NCBI GenBank assembly: GCA_019828545.1
Contig: JACVRA010000170.1
Coordinates: 186,001 to 250,000, forward strand
Reading direction: 5' to 3'
Length of the DNA: 64,000 bases
From: Paracamarosporium sp. OC-R06-R3
Taxonomy: Eukaryota > Ascomycota > Dothideomycetes > Pleosporales > Didymosphaeriaceae
Positions within the stretch are counted from its first letter, which is position 1. Each line of letters opens with the position of its first letter. The notes beneath the pieces are model-generated. The model saw only the letters and a program-made list of their open reading frames with translations, ran no database searches and had not been told where the DNA came from. The translations under genes were made by a program, and so were the position numbers. This document shows positions 44,805 to 56,119 of the stretch, in pieces.

Positions 44805-47548
44805 ATGCCCCTCGCCGGGGCCATTCTGTGCTTCACCTCTGTAGCCCCAGAGCAGCGCGTACGTCTCCCTCGGCTTGTTCCATGTCTGATGCCGCAGCTA
44901 ATGCGACAGCATAGACAGAGCTTGCAGTCATTGGCGCGCAGATGGGCGCGCAGGTCAAGCTCGACCTCACCTCAGACGTTACGCATCTCATAGTCGGCAA
45001 CACGAATAGCGCCAAATACCGTTATGTCGCCAAAGCACGCGAGGACGTCAAGGTCCTTTTCCCGGCATGGATACGCGCCGTGCAGAAGGTCTGGATGGCG
45101 GGCGAGGACGCAAAAGTATCCGAACTCGAGGAGCAGTGGAGACTGCCAACTTTCTACGGCCTAAAGATCTGCCTTACTGGCTTTGACAATCGTACGATCG
45201 CGACGCTTGCCGCAGAGGTACATACTAATCGCGGACAGCCGAACAACGCAAACACATACAAGAGACGGTAACGCATAACGGCGCCGAGTATCACGGCGAC
45301 CTAACGAAAGCGGTCACACATCTAATCGCGGCTAACCCATCCGGAAGCAAGTACGAGCACGCTGTAAACTGGCGTATGAAGATTGTCACATGGGAATGGT
45401 TTGAGCAGAGCTGCGAACGTGGCATGGCTCTGGACGAAGCCTACTATCATCCCACAATGGCGGTTGAAGATCGAGGCATAGGAGCGTGGGATCGACGTAG
45501 GAGCACATCGCCCATGCTTGGGAAGCGCATGCGGGCCGCTGAGCAACCCGAAGCCGTTCTCAATCCCTCACGACGGAAGCTGCGACGCGCTGCAAGTAAC
45601 CGTTTAAGTGGACAGACCGAAGCCCTGTGGGCTGGGATCACCGCGGGAGGTTCTGAGAAAAGAACCGACAAGGAAGACGACTGGACAGACGACCACATTG
45701 CTCAGCCAGGGCTGCTAGCCGAGACTGAGCGGGCAATGACGATGCCCGTTGAAGCACGCGCCGGCATAAACCCGAGAAATGACCCTGCATCACGCGCTCG
45801 TGGACCCTTCTCAGACGATCATGACGGAATATTCGGAGGCCGTGTAGTTTTCCTCTGCGGCTTTGATAAGAACAAGGTACGCAGCTGCTGACAAACTAGC
45901 TACAGCTATAACCAACGCTTACTCAAAATTCAGACCAACATCCTCCGAGAGCATCTGGACAGCAATGGAGCCGTAGTGGTTTGGGCCGCCGCCGAATTGG
46001 AAAAGTTCGCTCCGGATGACCTTCAACAAGGCTTTTTGTTAGTCCCTCATGATGTTCAACCTGACCTCACATCACTGCCGGAAGCTGCCGGAGTAATGTC
46101 GTTAGTGACCAACTGGTGGGTCGAGCGATGTCTCCACAGCAAACGCCTAGTAGACCCCACAGACTGCGTTCTGTGTAAGCCTTTCAATAAATTCAGCATT
46201 AGTGGTGCGTTGTCTCTATTCCTGTTGTTAGGTAGATGCGCTAACATTGCGTAGGATTCGAAGATCTTACAATAAACTCCACCGGCTTCACGGGCATTGC
46301 GTTGTTACATGTCACAAAAGCAGTGGCGTTGTTCGGTATGACAACAAGTCCCGCGTATATCCTATCTTGTTGCTAATCGTTGTAGGAGCGACATATGACG
46401 AAATCTTATCACCCAAAATATCGGTTTTGGTTTGCCACAACAACAAGCCGAATCCCGAGAAACTCAAGTATGCTAACGAAAAGCATATACCTGTTGTGCA
46501 TGCGAAGTGGTTTTGGGACTGTATCGAAAGCGGCGAGATCCAGCTCTATAATGCATACTCGCTCGATACCGTTACGACGCAGCCACAAAAGTTAAAACGT
46601 AAGCCAAATGGTTCTTCGAACAGAGATGTTCCCACAGCACCTCTTTCCAAGGAAGACAGTTTCAAGCTCCAACAGAAGAAGGCGCAAAGGTCTAGACTTG
46701 CTCTTGAGGCCCGAAGCAGTTCACGGCGCCCGGGAGAGCTAGAGCTGTCAGCATCTGCGTCTCTAACCCCTTCGACTACCGGCTCACCCACCCATCCAAA
46801 CACAACCAACAACAACGAACCGTCTCGTCGACCGAGCCCAGACTTTGACCAAGACGCGCAACCTCCAGGCATTTACGATGGCGGTGCTTCTTTTCCTCTA
46901 CAGGATGTAGACCCTAGCGTCAACTCCCCACGCAAGCCCTCCACTTCATCTACGGACTCGGCCACGCGTCCCAAATCAGATGATGCACCTGTGAAGCCGG
47001 CGCCGGCGCAACGGATCACTAGGCTCGTCGCACAGCCTTCCCCAGATTCCGTCATCCCGCCTGACACCGAATCCCCGGCCGAGGCCTCGACCGAAGCATT
47101 AGTCGCACCGCCCCCGGAGAAAGACTACTCTGACATTATGTCGAAGTTGCTCGCTACTCGGAAAATGTCTGCTCCCGTAGAAAAGGAAGAGGAGAAAGGC
47201 CGGCGGAGACGGCGTCCGTTGGGCCGTGCGCAATCAGTACGCTCGACCACATCAGCTGCCGGCGATGAAGTACTCTCCCGACAATCTTCTGCTTCGAAGG
47301 TCGTTGAAGAAGAAGAGATGGGCGATGATGATGGCCATGTACTCGATGCGTTCAAGCCGCCGGAGCCAAGCCAAATGCTGGGATGGGATTCTCCTGGTGC
47401 GCAGAGGGCGAGAGAGAAGATGATTCGAGCTATCGGGGGCAATGTCACGGCTGAGTCCACTGTTATTCAGGAGACCAAGGTCGTGAAAGATGCGGTGAGT
47501 GGGGGTTCATTAGCAATGGGAAGGGCGAGCAGGAAGAGAAAGGGATGA
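44805..47548 (+). CDS. Four-BRCT replication/checkpoint scaffold, Dpb11/Rad4(Cut5)/TopBP1 homologue
   Basis: Nuclear scaffold for replication initiation and the DNA-damage checkpoint; BRCT pairs bind phosphorylated partners (family knowledge). Six exons: 44805..44858, 44921..45217, 45265..45876, 45934..46204, 46255..46335, 46386..47548, giving 825 aa. BRCT1 from residue 2 (PLAGAILCFTSVAPEQR, LTSDVTHLIVG), BRCT2 about 95-190 (YGLKICLTGFDN, TVTHNGAEYHGDLTKAVTHLI, WRMKIVTWEWFEQS), BRCT3 about 306-400 (GGRVVFLCGFDKNK, SLVTNWWVERCLHSK), BRCT4 about 408-500 (FEDLTINSTGFTGIALLHV, HAKWFWDCIESG). The long tail is disordered and basic at its end. Exons 1 and 2 rely on AG acceptors at 44920 and 45264, chosen by phase and motif. 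An upstream in-frame ATG at 44736 would add 23 residues without similarity. Confidence 0.9.
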
Positions 47549-47767
47549 TGTCTCAGTATCCATCGCAAGGAAAGTGTGTGATTTTTGAGTAGCCGGAATG
47601 CTGGTTTTGTCAAAACGAGTCGGGCATAGCAGAGGCGTTTGTGTATTCTGCATAGCGAGGCGTTCGGGACCATAAGCATAAAACTCTATACTCAAACCAC
47701 ATAGTCGTTTTGTCGTAAAGTTTCTACGCTTGTACTTGCGTGCCCACTTCGCTCCCCAAACTTCCCT

Positions 47768-48870
47768 TTAGTCTTTGAGTCCATATGTGACCTTCAACCT
47801 CCGATCCAGATGCTCCTTCGCTGTCAACACTTCGCCTGCTCCATTTTCACCCAGCCCTAGTCTCTCCCTCTGGCTCCTCAATTCTTCTGCTCCTTTGCTT
47901 CCAAACTCTTCGATCACTTTTCCAGGCACGGCTTCCAATCTCGCCTCGTCCAATGGATGGCAGAAGTACGCCATACTGTACCGCTCCTCGCCGCCGCTGA
48001 ACGTCACCCGGTGCACCGTACTCTTCAACATACCGTTCGTCCAAAACGAAAGCAAATCCCCAATATTTACGAGAATAGGCGGATTATCGGATGAGGCGGT
48101 TCCAGAGGGATTCGGCGGGTTCACAGGAACAGGCGCCCACGTCTGGTCCGGTTTGAGTATCTCGAGGCCCGGCTGACCGGGGAGTCGAAAGAGGAGCGTG
48201 ATGCTGCCGTAGTCAGAGTGTGCGCCCGCGCGAATGGATTGAACGTCCTCGGGCCTCTGCGCCTTGCTTTCCGGGTAGTACAGCATGCGGAAGATGGTAC
48301 CCGAGGGACCCTTCGACTCGTCGTGTCGGTCTGCAAACCACTTCTCGCCCCCCTGCTCATCTGGGATGTGCAAGGCGATGCCCAGGAGAGTGAGGATGCG
48401 CGTACAGAGTGCATGGCAGGAGTTTAGAAATTTGCGGATTTCGGGGGAGGAGTTGGAGAGGGGGGGTGGTAAGGGTTGGAGGTCTGGGTGCGGGGGAGAG
48501 ATGTTGAATGCTTCTTTGGGGTCGCCTGGGTGGGAGGGATCTAGGGCTTCGCCGGCCATGGTGACCCAGCCGCGGTTTGTGCCGCCTGCTGCTGGGGAAT
48601 GGATGGCGTGGGTGGATTTCTGGGCTGTGGGCTGGTGGAAGAATCGTGCGGACTGTGGATGTTAGGAGGGTATGGAGCGGAGGAGAGAAAATGACGGACG
48701 AGGTTGAACATGTTATCGACGTCTTGTGTGGGGAGTATGGTGCCGTCATTCTGGATGAAGAGGAAGCCATGGGTTGAGGCAGCGTCGAGCACTTGCTCTG
48801 CTACTTCTGGAGAGGGGTTTGAGATGTCGATGATGGGTATGTCAGCGTCTTTTGGTTTGGCGTGTGGCAT
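47768..48870 (-). CDS. 2-oxoglutarate/Fe(II)-dependent oxygenase (isopenicillin-N-synthase-like)
   Basis: Two exons (48870..48700, 48652..47768) give 351 aa. The 46-bp intron has a weak donor (GTCCGT) but a good branch site (CTAAC) and restores the conserved ARFFHQPTAQKSTHAIHSP...NRGWV run, which the unspliced frame lacks. DIOX_N landmarks: IPIIDIS at the start and GFLFIQN. Catalytic iron ligands: H202 and D204 in HSDYGSITLLF, and H271 in STVHRV; 2-oxoglutarate is held by R281 and S283 in RYSMAYF. The soluble cytosolic enzyme class oxidises small molecules, often in fungal secondary or xenobiotic metabolism; the substrate is unknown. It is tail-to-tail with the Dpb11-like gene, 219 bp apart, and divergent from MKT1. 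Confidence 0.88.
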
Positions 48871-49407
48871 CTTGAGATTCTGTATAGATTTCGGGGCTTC
48901 GAGGTGAGAGGGATAGCGAGGAAGTTAAGAGATAAGGCGCCTCGGGTGAGATTGTTCTCGACCGATAGCAGTCACGCGAATGATTCATCGTTAGAAATGG
49001 AGACTTGGGCAGCAAGTACTCTATGTAGTAATCCTCTACTGAGAAGCCTAAGATGCTCTTCCAGAACGATACGGCACCCAATCCCTAAGCGACGCTTGCC
49101 AACACGTCGACCATGTATAGCAATTGACCAATGGAGGGGTTCGTCTGGTACCTGAGTGTTTACGGCTAGCTCGAGCGCACGGTCCAGGCATAGTGTGAGA
49201 GCTCAAATGTATGGAAGTAGCATCAGGGTCTCAAGATCACCGACGCTGCAAAACCTCTGCCTTTCGCTCCTTCTTTCGCTCCTCTTCCTCTGACTCGGAG
49301 GAAGGCTCGTCACACCCCAGCTGTCCCTTCCTTTGCATGGGGCGCAACCTCCAACATCCTCCCGCGCACACTGACGAAACCTCCGCGCCCTCTCCGCACC
49401 GCGCAAC
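48871..49407. other. Divergent promoter region (2OG oxygenase / MKT1)
   Basis: 537 bp; CT-rich blocks on the + strand from about 49260 precede the MKT1 start. No gene supported. Confidence 0.5.
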
Positions 49408-51900
49408 ATGATTCGCGATTTCCACACATGGAATAATACAATTGGCGAAGCGTCGCAGCTCGAAGACCTGCGCGGGGCTCGCGTCGGTATCGAAGCCGCT
49501 CACTATCTCGATCACCGCCTCCTCAATCGTCCCCGCATCTCAGAGCCGCTTGTACCTGCGTTGGGCGGGCTACCGCTAGGCTTTTGGCAGCACATCGAGG
49601 AGGACCTCAACAAATTCGCGCTCCTGCAGATTGAGCCGTTCTTCGTCTTCAGTGGGCTCGATATTGCCAAGCAAGACGACCCATTTCGGTCGAGACAGGA
49701 GGGTGCGGCAGTCAATGCGACTGCCTGGCATCTGTACGACAGCCACGAGGCGGAGAAGTCGGTGCAGAAGTTCGGCGAATCGCGTACGTCGACAATCATA
49801 CACGCATGTTTGTGGACAGCAACTGACCGCGAACAGCCTACGTGACTCCAGAAGACCTATTCGGCGCACTCCAGTCTGTCTTGACAGAAAAGAAGATTCC
49901 CTTCCTAGTCGCACCGTACAGCGCATGGGCTCAGGTCAGTGCATGTCATGCTTGCTACAGTTTCTCGGCTGACGCCAAGTAGCTGTCTTATCTCGAGCGA
50001 GAAGACAAGGTCCAAGCTATTTCCGGCTCCTCTGAAGTCCTCCTCTTCGATTGCGACCGAGTCATTACCTCGTGGGATCTTGAAGAGGGCGTCTTCAAGT
50101 GGATAAAGCGGGGAAAGTGTGTGGCTGATCTGAGGAAATACGTTCAAAATGCCGAAATCGCTGACGAGACCTTCGTGGACGCGTGCTTGCTCGCTGGCAC
50201 TCACTTCCTGCCTACACTGCCCAACTTGGATGCACCCAGCAACAGGAGCAAGGTGTCAAAGATCAGTGGGGCTATTGAAATGATTATGAACCAGGGCAGG
50301 ACAGGGCATGCAGTAGTCATGAACAACCGTGATGATCCGATTTTCCAACGGACGAACTACGTGGATAGGTACCGCAGGGCTCGCCTCGCCGTAAAGCATC
50401 ATCCCATCCTTACAACTGACGGCAAGATCCAGCCTTTGCTAGAGGGCCAGCTTCCCAACGATTCCCACGAGTTCATAGGCCAGCGGCTACCGGATGAAGT
50501 TTTCTACTACATGTCAAGAGGTCTGATCAACTCGCGTGTTCTCAGTTGGCGCGCCGCCAGTGAGATTGTGGAGGCACCGCCCATTGATGGTGGAAACGGC
50601 GCTACATACCAGGACCTGATTAGCAATAAGCTCACTCCACTACGCACAACTGCCATCAATCTGTTGTCCTCGGCACTTCACAACTGGTATCAGCATAAGG
50701 ATATAGATCTAAAGTGTTGGTTCAAGGTTGATCAAACTGGAAAGCACCAAGCAACGACCATTAGCATGAACGGTCTGCCTGAATGGCGGAAGAGTGTGGA
50801 CACATGGAACGTCAAGGAAGCAACTTTCAAGGATGTTGTGTCCAAGTACCAAGTATGCATGATGTTGTTCCCCTCTATACTTCAGCGCTAACCTATTCAG
50901 CCGGCTGGTTCTCTCGGCTCTGCAATCCTAGCTCTTCAGGACTCCGACTTCGTTACAAAGTCCGTATCGAAGAAGGATGTCAACAATGTAAGCATGTCCA
51001 ATAAATGATTAGGCTTCCGCTAATTTCTCGTAGCCTCTCAGCACGACCGATGAGATTCTATATAACTCAATCTGGCGATTCCTCGCACTACGGGAATACG
51101 TCGATAACAACCACAACCTTACTGCTTGGGGCAAGGTGCTGAAGACTGCCATTACTGCTTTGAAGGGAAAAACAGAGCTTGAAGAGGCTGTGCTTGTTGC
51201 AATAGAGCTCATCCGCCTCGGTGTTCTCAACTGGGATTTGGACATGTTCCCTTACAACGGCGCTCCGATGCGCGGTGAAGGTAAGTGCCTGTTTACGCCT
51301 TGAAGGATCGTTACTAACAGCATCCAGTAACGGACAGACAGTTCAACCTTCTAGTATCAAGGGTAGCAGGGTTAGGTAACCTCCAGCATAAGGCGATCGG
51401 TTTCACTGGACCCCTCAGCCAGCACCTCCTCGCATACGGCTCCATAATCAACTTGGTCAGGCAGACTCTGCGCGACCTAGTAGAGGTAGCCGCGACGCAC
51501 CTGTTCATGGCTGCCTTCGCCAAGCGTGATCTAACCAATCTTTCGGAGATCTCCATGAAGTAAGTCAATAGTCCTGGTGTCGGATCACAGGAATGCTAAT
51601 AGATTTAGGCTGCCCTTCCTTCTACCGAATAACTGCGCCCTTAGCATCGCCGTCAAGTCCTACCTTGACGAGCTATACACCGACAATGACCCTACGGCTA
51701 CCGAGACCAAAGAGCGTGTGCGTGAGACTGCAGCGAACCGATACTTCCCGCAGGCTCTGGACCTTGTCGGGGATCTAAACACGGCTGGAGAACTGTGGGA
51801 TGCGATTTATGATGGTGTCAAGAACTCAAGCGGTGCGCTGAAGGAGTCAGAGAAGAAGCAGTGGGCCGAGGCAAATGAGTGGCTGGTTGCGCGACGATGA
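49408..51900 (+). CDS. MKT1: Mkt1 homologue, XPG/FEN1-like post-transcriptional regulator
   Basis: Seven exons: 49408..49783, 49837..49934, 49983..50852, 50901..50987, 51034..51280, 51328..51559, 51609..51900, giving 733 aa. The N-terminal XPG-like region (LRGARVGIEAAHYLDHRLL; KIPFLVAPYSAWAQLSYL; VLLFDCDRVI) lacks several acidic nuclease residues, as in Mkt1. The C-terminal Mkt1-specific domains carry LISNKLTPLRTTAINLL and LPFLLPNNCALSIAVKSYLD near the end. Mkt1 with Pbp1 controls translation of selected mRNAs such as HO and mitochondrial-protein mRNAs in yeast. All seven junctions conserve phase and have standard GTAAG/GTATG-type donors except the first (GTACGT). The assignment rests on the whole-protein layout and these motifs. 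Confidence 0.88.
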
Positions 51901-52305
51901 AAAAATCACAAACGGGCTTAATGACTACCGATTTAAGAAGTGGATGGCCAAACCTCCATCGCCACTAACCGGCATTAACGGCTATGAGGAGCGCAACTAG
52001 TCTGACAGGCAAATCGCACCTGCACTGGGCCGCTTGTGAATGGGGGACAGGGTGTAGGATAATCTAAGCTACCAGCTGAGTCCAACGCTTATATAGAGAT
52101 AAATGACGAATGATACGGACGCAATATCTACATGCCTCGTCTTGCCAAGCGTTCGTTGTCATCGTTAATGCTGCGTTTGATTTCGCGTCTCCTACGTTTG
52201 TATCGTGCGTGCTCACGGAAAGTTCCGGCACGTCGGTAGCTACTGGGCAGCGGTTCTGGTGAGTGTGTACCACGGTACCTCCTCAACATATATCCTCGCT
52301 CTTCC
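51901..52305. other. Intergenic region before the minisatellite
   Basis: 405 bp after MKT1; no gene seen. Confidence 0.5.
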
Positions 52306-52449
52306 CTCAACTCTTTCCTCAGCTTATACCTCAGCTTATACCTCAACTCTTTCCTCAGCTTATACCTCAGCTTATACCTCTACTCTTTCCTCTACTCTTT
52401 CCTCAACTCTTTCCTCAACTCTTTCCTCAACTCTTTCCTCACCTCTTTT
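52306..52449 (+). repeat. 12-bp minisatellite, 12 units
   Basis: Twelve contiguous 12-bp units with an internal higher order: CTCAACTCTTTC (A) and CTCAGCTTATAC (B) in the order A-B-B-A-B-B, then two CTCTACTCTTTC, three A and a degenerate last unit CTCACCTCTTTT. Because 12 is a multiple of three, all frames stay open and give artificial periodic peptides on both strands. It lies 140 bp upstream of the next start codon. Confidence 0.9.
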
Positions 52450-52589
52450 TCCAACCCGCTCCTCTATTTTTCGCCATCGTCACTGCACCTGTGTTGCCTG
52501 CCATGTTTTATAAACATTCTGAAGAGGAGCCCGTCCTCTCTCCTCCACCACTATACCGTGAATAGAGCTTCTACTGAACATCTTTCACT

Positions 52590-53182
52590 ATGCCTTCAGA
52601 CACTGAGAACGGTTCGGCTTAGTCTATCGCTACCTCACCTCTATTATTACCGCCGCGCTCGCCTTTCGCTACAGTACACTACTGGTTTAGCTGCTTGTCA
52701 GGTATCCTTTTTTGCCTTCTCTGCACAATAGCTACCGTCGTCATTTGGGTCCTTACGACCAAATTATCTCTCCCAGACGGGCACACCACCGCCAACGTCA
52801 CTCTCTCCAACAGCGCCAGCGGCAAGATCTTAAGCAGCAAAGGCACAGGCATCATAACAAACATCAGAACCATTCATTACTGCGGCACTGGTTATGACGG
52901 CAACATCCCCACTTCCGTGCGCCTCGAAGCGAACACATGCCATGCAGTTCATCCAAATCCGCAAGTCAAGATTACGCATGCGTCAAACGATGATTGCGTT
53001 AGTTGCCGATTCTTCACGTAAGTCGAGCCTTCACGTAGAGCTGCTGTTGCAACAAAGAAGCTTATGCTAATGTTTCATGTAGAAATGATAATTGCAGCGG
53101 CGAAGATACGTGGCATGGGCAGCTTACGCCATCAGAGGAGATCACCTTCAACCCCTCACGCAGCTATCTCTGCATATTTTGA
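52590..53182 (+). pseudogene. Small single-pass membrane/secreted protein with in-frame TAG
   Basis: Two exons, 52590..53017 and 53083..53182 (65-bp intron GTAAGT...GTAG, phase 2). ATG at 52590 reads ten codons (MPSDTENGSA), then TAG at 52620..52622, then an uninterrupted frame of 165 codons: SIATSPLLLPPRSPF, a membrane segment (LSGILFCLLCTIATVVIWVL), and an extracellular-type domain with several cysteines (HYCGTG, NTCHAV, DDCVSC, NDNCSG, YLCIF). A CAG-to-TAG change would explain the stop. A start after the stop is not supported: no ATG precedes the membrane segment. It could be a pseudogene allele, a readthrough gene or a sequence error. Family not recognised; the cysteine-bearing ectodomain resembles small fungal cell-surface proteins. 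Confidence 0.6.
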
Positions 53183-54025
53183 GTTGCATGGGCTTGCTCG
53201 GGGATGAGAATAAGAAGGAGGAGTGGAACTCGTGCAATGAGAGACTACATGGACGCTGAATAGATATTGTCAAGGCATCTAACATCTGCCACATGGTGCT
53301 CAAGGGGGGTAGGTGTCGATGGGATGAGTTAGTTAGAATTAGTCTGTGGCTGAACAATGGTAGGGATTGAGTGCACTGGTGCATATACATAGCTATTCTC
53401 AGCTGTTCGTTAGGTTGTAAGAAAGCACGAGTCGACAGTGCAGTTTCCGATAGAATTCTGTGTGCACTTCACTCTGATGCTTGACAATGTGCAGGAAATG
53501 CTGAACCAAATATTCCTATACACGATTCTATATACTATCGAAAATTTTATATTTAGCACCTTCCTCCTCCTGAAGCTAGGGGATTGTAAATGCCACACCC
53601 GAATATAGCTCAGTCGTCGAACCCATCTAGATCCGACCCTTCTCCCACAATCTCCGTGATATCTCCGTCATCATCGCAGCCGAACCACTTGCCGGAATTA
53701 CGTCAAAGTATCCCTTTCTAAACATTCAACATTTGGATCTTCAGTTTATGTCCGAGTTATCGGCTGCATGCTTTCTGCCAAGGTCTTAGTCCCCTCTGTG
53801 GTTGCATTGTAGTTCGGACAAGTCTCATCGCGGGGCCCCGCATCGGCATGCTCGCGTCTCACCATCAGAAGCTTAAAGGCGAACATACGTCTGAACTTTT
53901 AGAATTTCACACGCCTAGAACCTCACAATACGTCTGAGTAGTAGTTGTCTTCTGAGAACAACTATTTTGTGATCTTCGTTCCCTTTCCCTGGCCGACGTC
54001 TTCATTGTTTCTCTGGTACCTCAAG
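53183..54025. other. Intergenic region
   Basis: 843 bp, AT-rich, without a supportable gene; includes the promoter of the FAD monooxygenase. Confidence 0.5.
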
Positions 54026-56011
54026 ATGGTGAACAAAACCGATGTTTTGATATGCGGCTCCGGGTCCGCCGGTATCTTCGCAGGGACGTGGCTCGCCCGC
54101 TATGGTATTCCCTTCACCATGCTTGAGCGACGAGCAGGCCCGATGGAGATCGGTCAAGCAGACGGTGTGCAGTGCCGGACTGTCGAAATATACGAGTCGT
54201 TTGGCCTGTCAGAAGAACTCCTCCGCGAAGCATACCACATCCTCGAGGTGTGTTTTTGGGGCGATGATGGGAACGGTAAAATTACTCGTAAAAGCAGAGC
54301 GATGGATACGGAGAACGGACTTAGCCATATGCCCCATGTTATTTTGAATCAGGCGAAGATGAACGGTCTAATGTTGGGAAAGATGAACGAGCTCTGTGGT
54401 GGTGAGAAGAGGATTGAATATGGCTGGGAAATCAAAAGGCTGGAGGTGGATGAGGGGCTGGTAGGGGACCCGCAATCCTATTGCTGTAAGGTTGTAGCGG
54501 AAAAAGATGGAAAAGAGGAAGTATGGTTGGCAAAGTATGTCTTGGTGAGTTTTCGCAGTATGAACGTCCTACTGGTGCATAGATCACTGAGACAGCGTAG
54601 GGTTGTGACGGAGCCCACAGCATCATACGTAAAAGCCTAGGCTACGAAATGATCGGGGACACTACTGATACAGTATGGGGCGTCATGGACATATACCCTC
54701 AGACTAACTTTCCTGATATCCGTCGGAAGTGCACGTTACATTCATCGTCTGGTAATATACTCATCATACCGCGGGAAGGTGGCTCGCTCGTGCGCTTTTA
54801 CATCCAGCTACCTCCCGGCTCAAAGGCAAAGGACGTCAAGCTAGAAGATCTACAGAGTACCGCAAAGAGGATCTTCGCGCCATATCAAATGGACTTTGCC
54901 GACACCTTCTGGTGGAGTGCATACAGCATTGGCCAACGCATAGCCAACAACTTCCACAAGGACGATCGCGTCTTTCTAACGGGTGACGCATGTCATACGC
55001 ATTCACCCAAAGCCGGACAAGGCATGAATGTCTCGCTGCAGGATGGGTACAATCTTGGCTGGAAGTTGGCTTCAGTTCTTCAAGGGTTATCGCCGCAGTC
55101 GCTATTACGTACATACGTGCTAGAGCGCTCGAAGACTGCTGCAGATTTGATCGCCTTCGATCGAGTCTTCTCTAAGAAATTCTCATCAAAGGAGGAGCGA
55201 CCTGGCGAGTTTGCGGAGTATTTTGTTAAGAGCGGGAGATATACAGCCGGCTTTACGGCGCAGTATGAGGACTCGGAGTTGACAGATGCGAAAAGCAGCA
55301 GACAGGAGTTGGCTAGGAACTGTCCCGTCGGCATGCGGTTCCCCAGTGCCCAAGTCATACGGTTCTGTGACTGTAAGGCTATGCAGTTGCAGCGTGTGCT
55401 GCAGAGCAATGGGCGGTGGCGAGTTGTTGTCTTTGCTGGTGATATCAACAAGAAAGACCACAGCTTGAGACTGGAAAAGGTAATGTACCATTCAACACCT
55501 TCCTCGATAAGAAACTCATGAATATAGCTTGCACACTTCTTGGAATCTCTCGTTCGCACCTTTACACCCCTCAACGCAGATATCGATCATCTCATTGAAC
55601 CGATCGTGGTCTTGAGAAGCAAGTTCCTAGAAACACAGCAAGAACAAATACCGGATTTTTACTGGCCTGTGACAGGCACGTGGAGAATACGAGGGAAGTT
55701 GGACTGTGGCGTGACCGAAAGCCCTGTGCTAACCTGTACACAGATCTCCACAAGGTGTACGTGGATGACGAACATTATAACTCTGGACATGGGCACGCAT
55801 ATGAAAAATATGGTGTCGATCCAGAGGTGGGGGCCATCGTCATTGTGAGACCAGATCAATGTAGGAACACCAAGCTAGTGTCGGTTTCAAGTTATCTGGC
55901 TAACATCGGGTAGACGTTTCTAAGGTCACGGCGTTGGACGACGTTGATGGCATCGCAGATTTTCTGAAGGGTTGCTTAGTCCCAAAAGATTCGTTGAGCG
56001 GCAAGCTGTAG
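54026..56011 (+). CDS. FAD-dependent aromatic monooxygenase (phenol 2-monooxygenase-like)
   Basis: Five exons: 54026..54544, 54601..55479, 55528..55705, 55744..55860, 55914..56011, giving 596 aa. FAD-binding signatures: GSGSAG (11-16) after the first beta strand, the DG motif GCDGAHS (174-180), and the GD motif TGDACHTHSPKAGQGMN (GD at about 301-302). The C-terminal thioredoxin-like domain of phenol hydroxylases is rebuilt by the last three exons, ending KVYVDDEHYNSGHGHAYEKY, VIVRPDQYVSKV. The fourth intron is only 38 bp with a weak donor (GTGGCG), but it is the only phase-1 donor that connects the two frames. Such enzymes hydroxylate phenols using NADPH and oxygen, in aromatic catabolism or secondary metabolism. 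Substrate not deducible. Confidence 0.85.
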
Positions 56012-56119
56012 GTTTGAATTGCACTGCTGCAAGGTAGGACAAGGTTCACATAGCATGGAGTCTGCGTTTCAGTTGAGTGACGTGATAAGATCTATAAAAT
56101 TAAGTATATGTAAGTTGAT

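Noticed and set aside
52263..52565. ORF encoding a repeated FPQLIPQL peptide
   Set aside because: The periodic peptide is the translation of the 12-bp minisatellite; the other frames translate it equally well, and there is no independent sign of coding.
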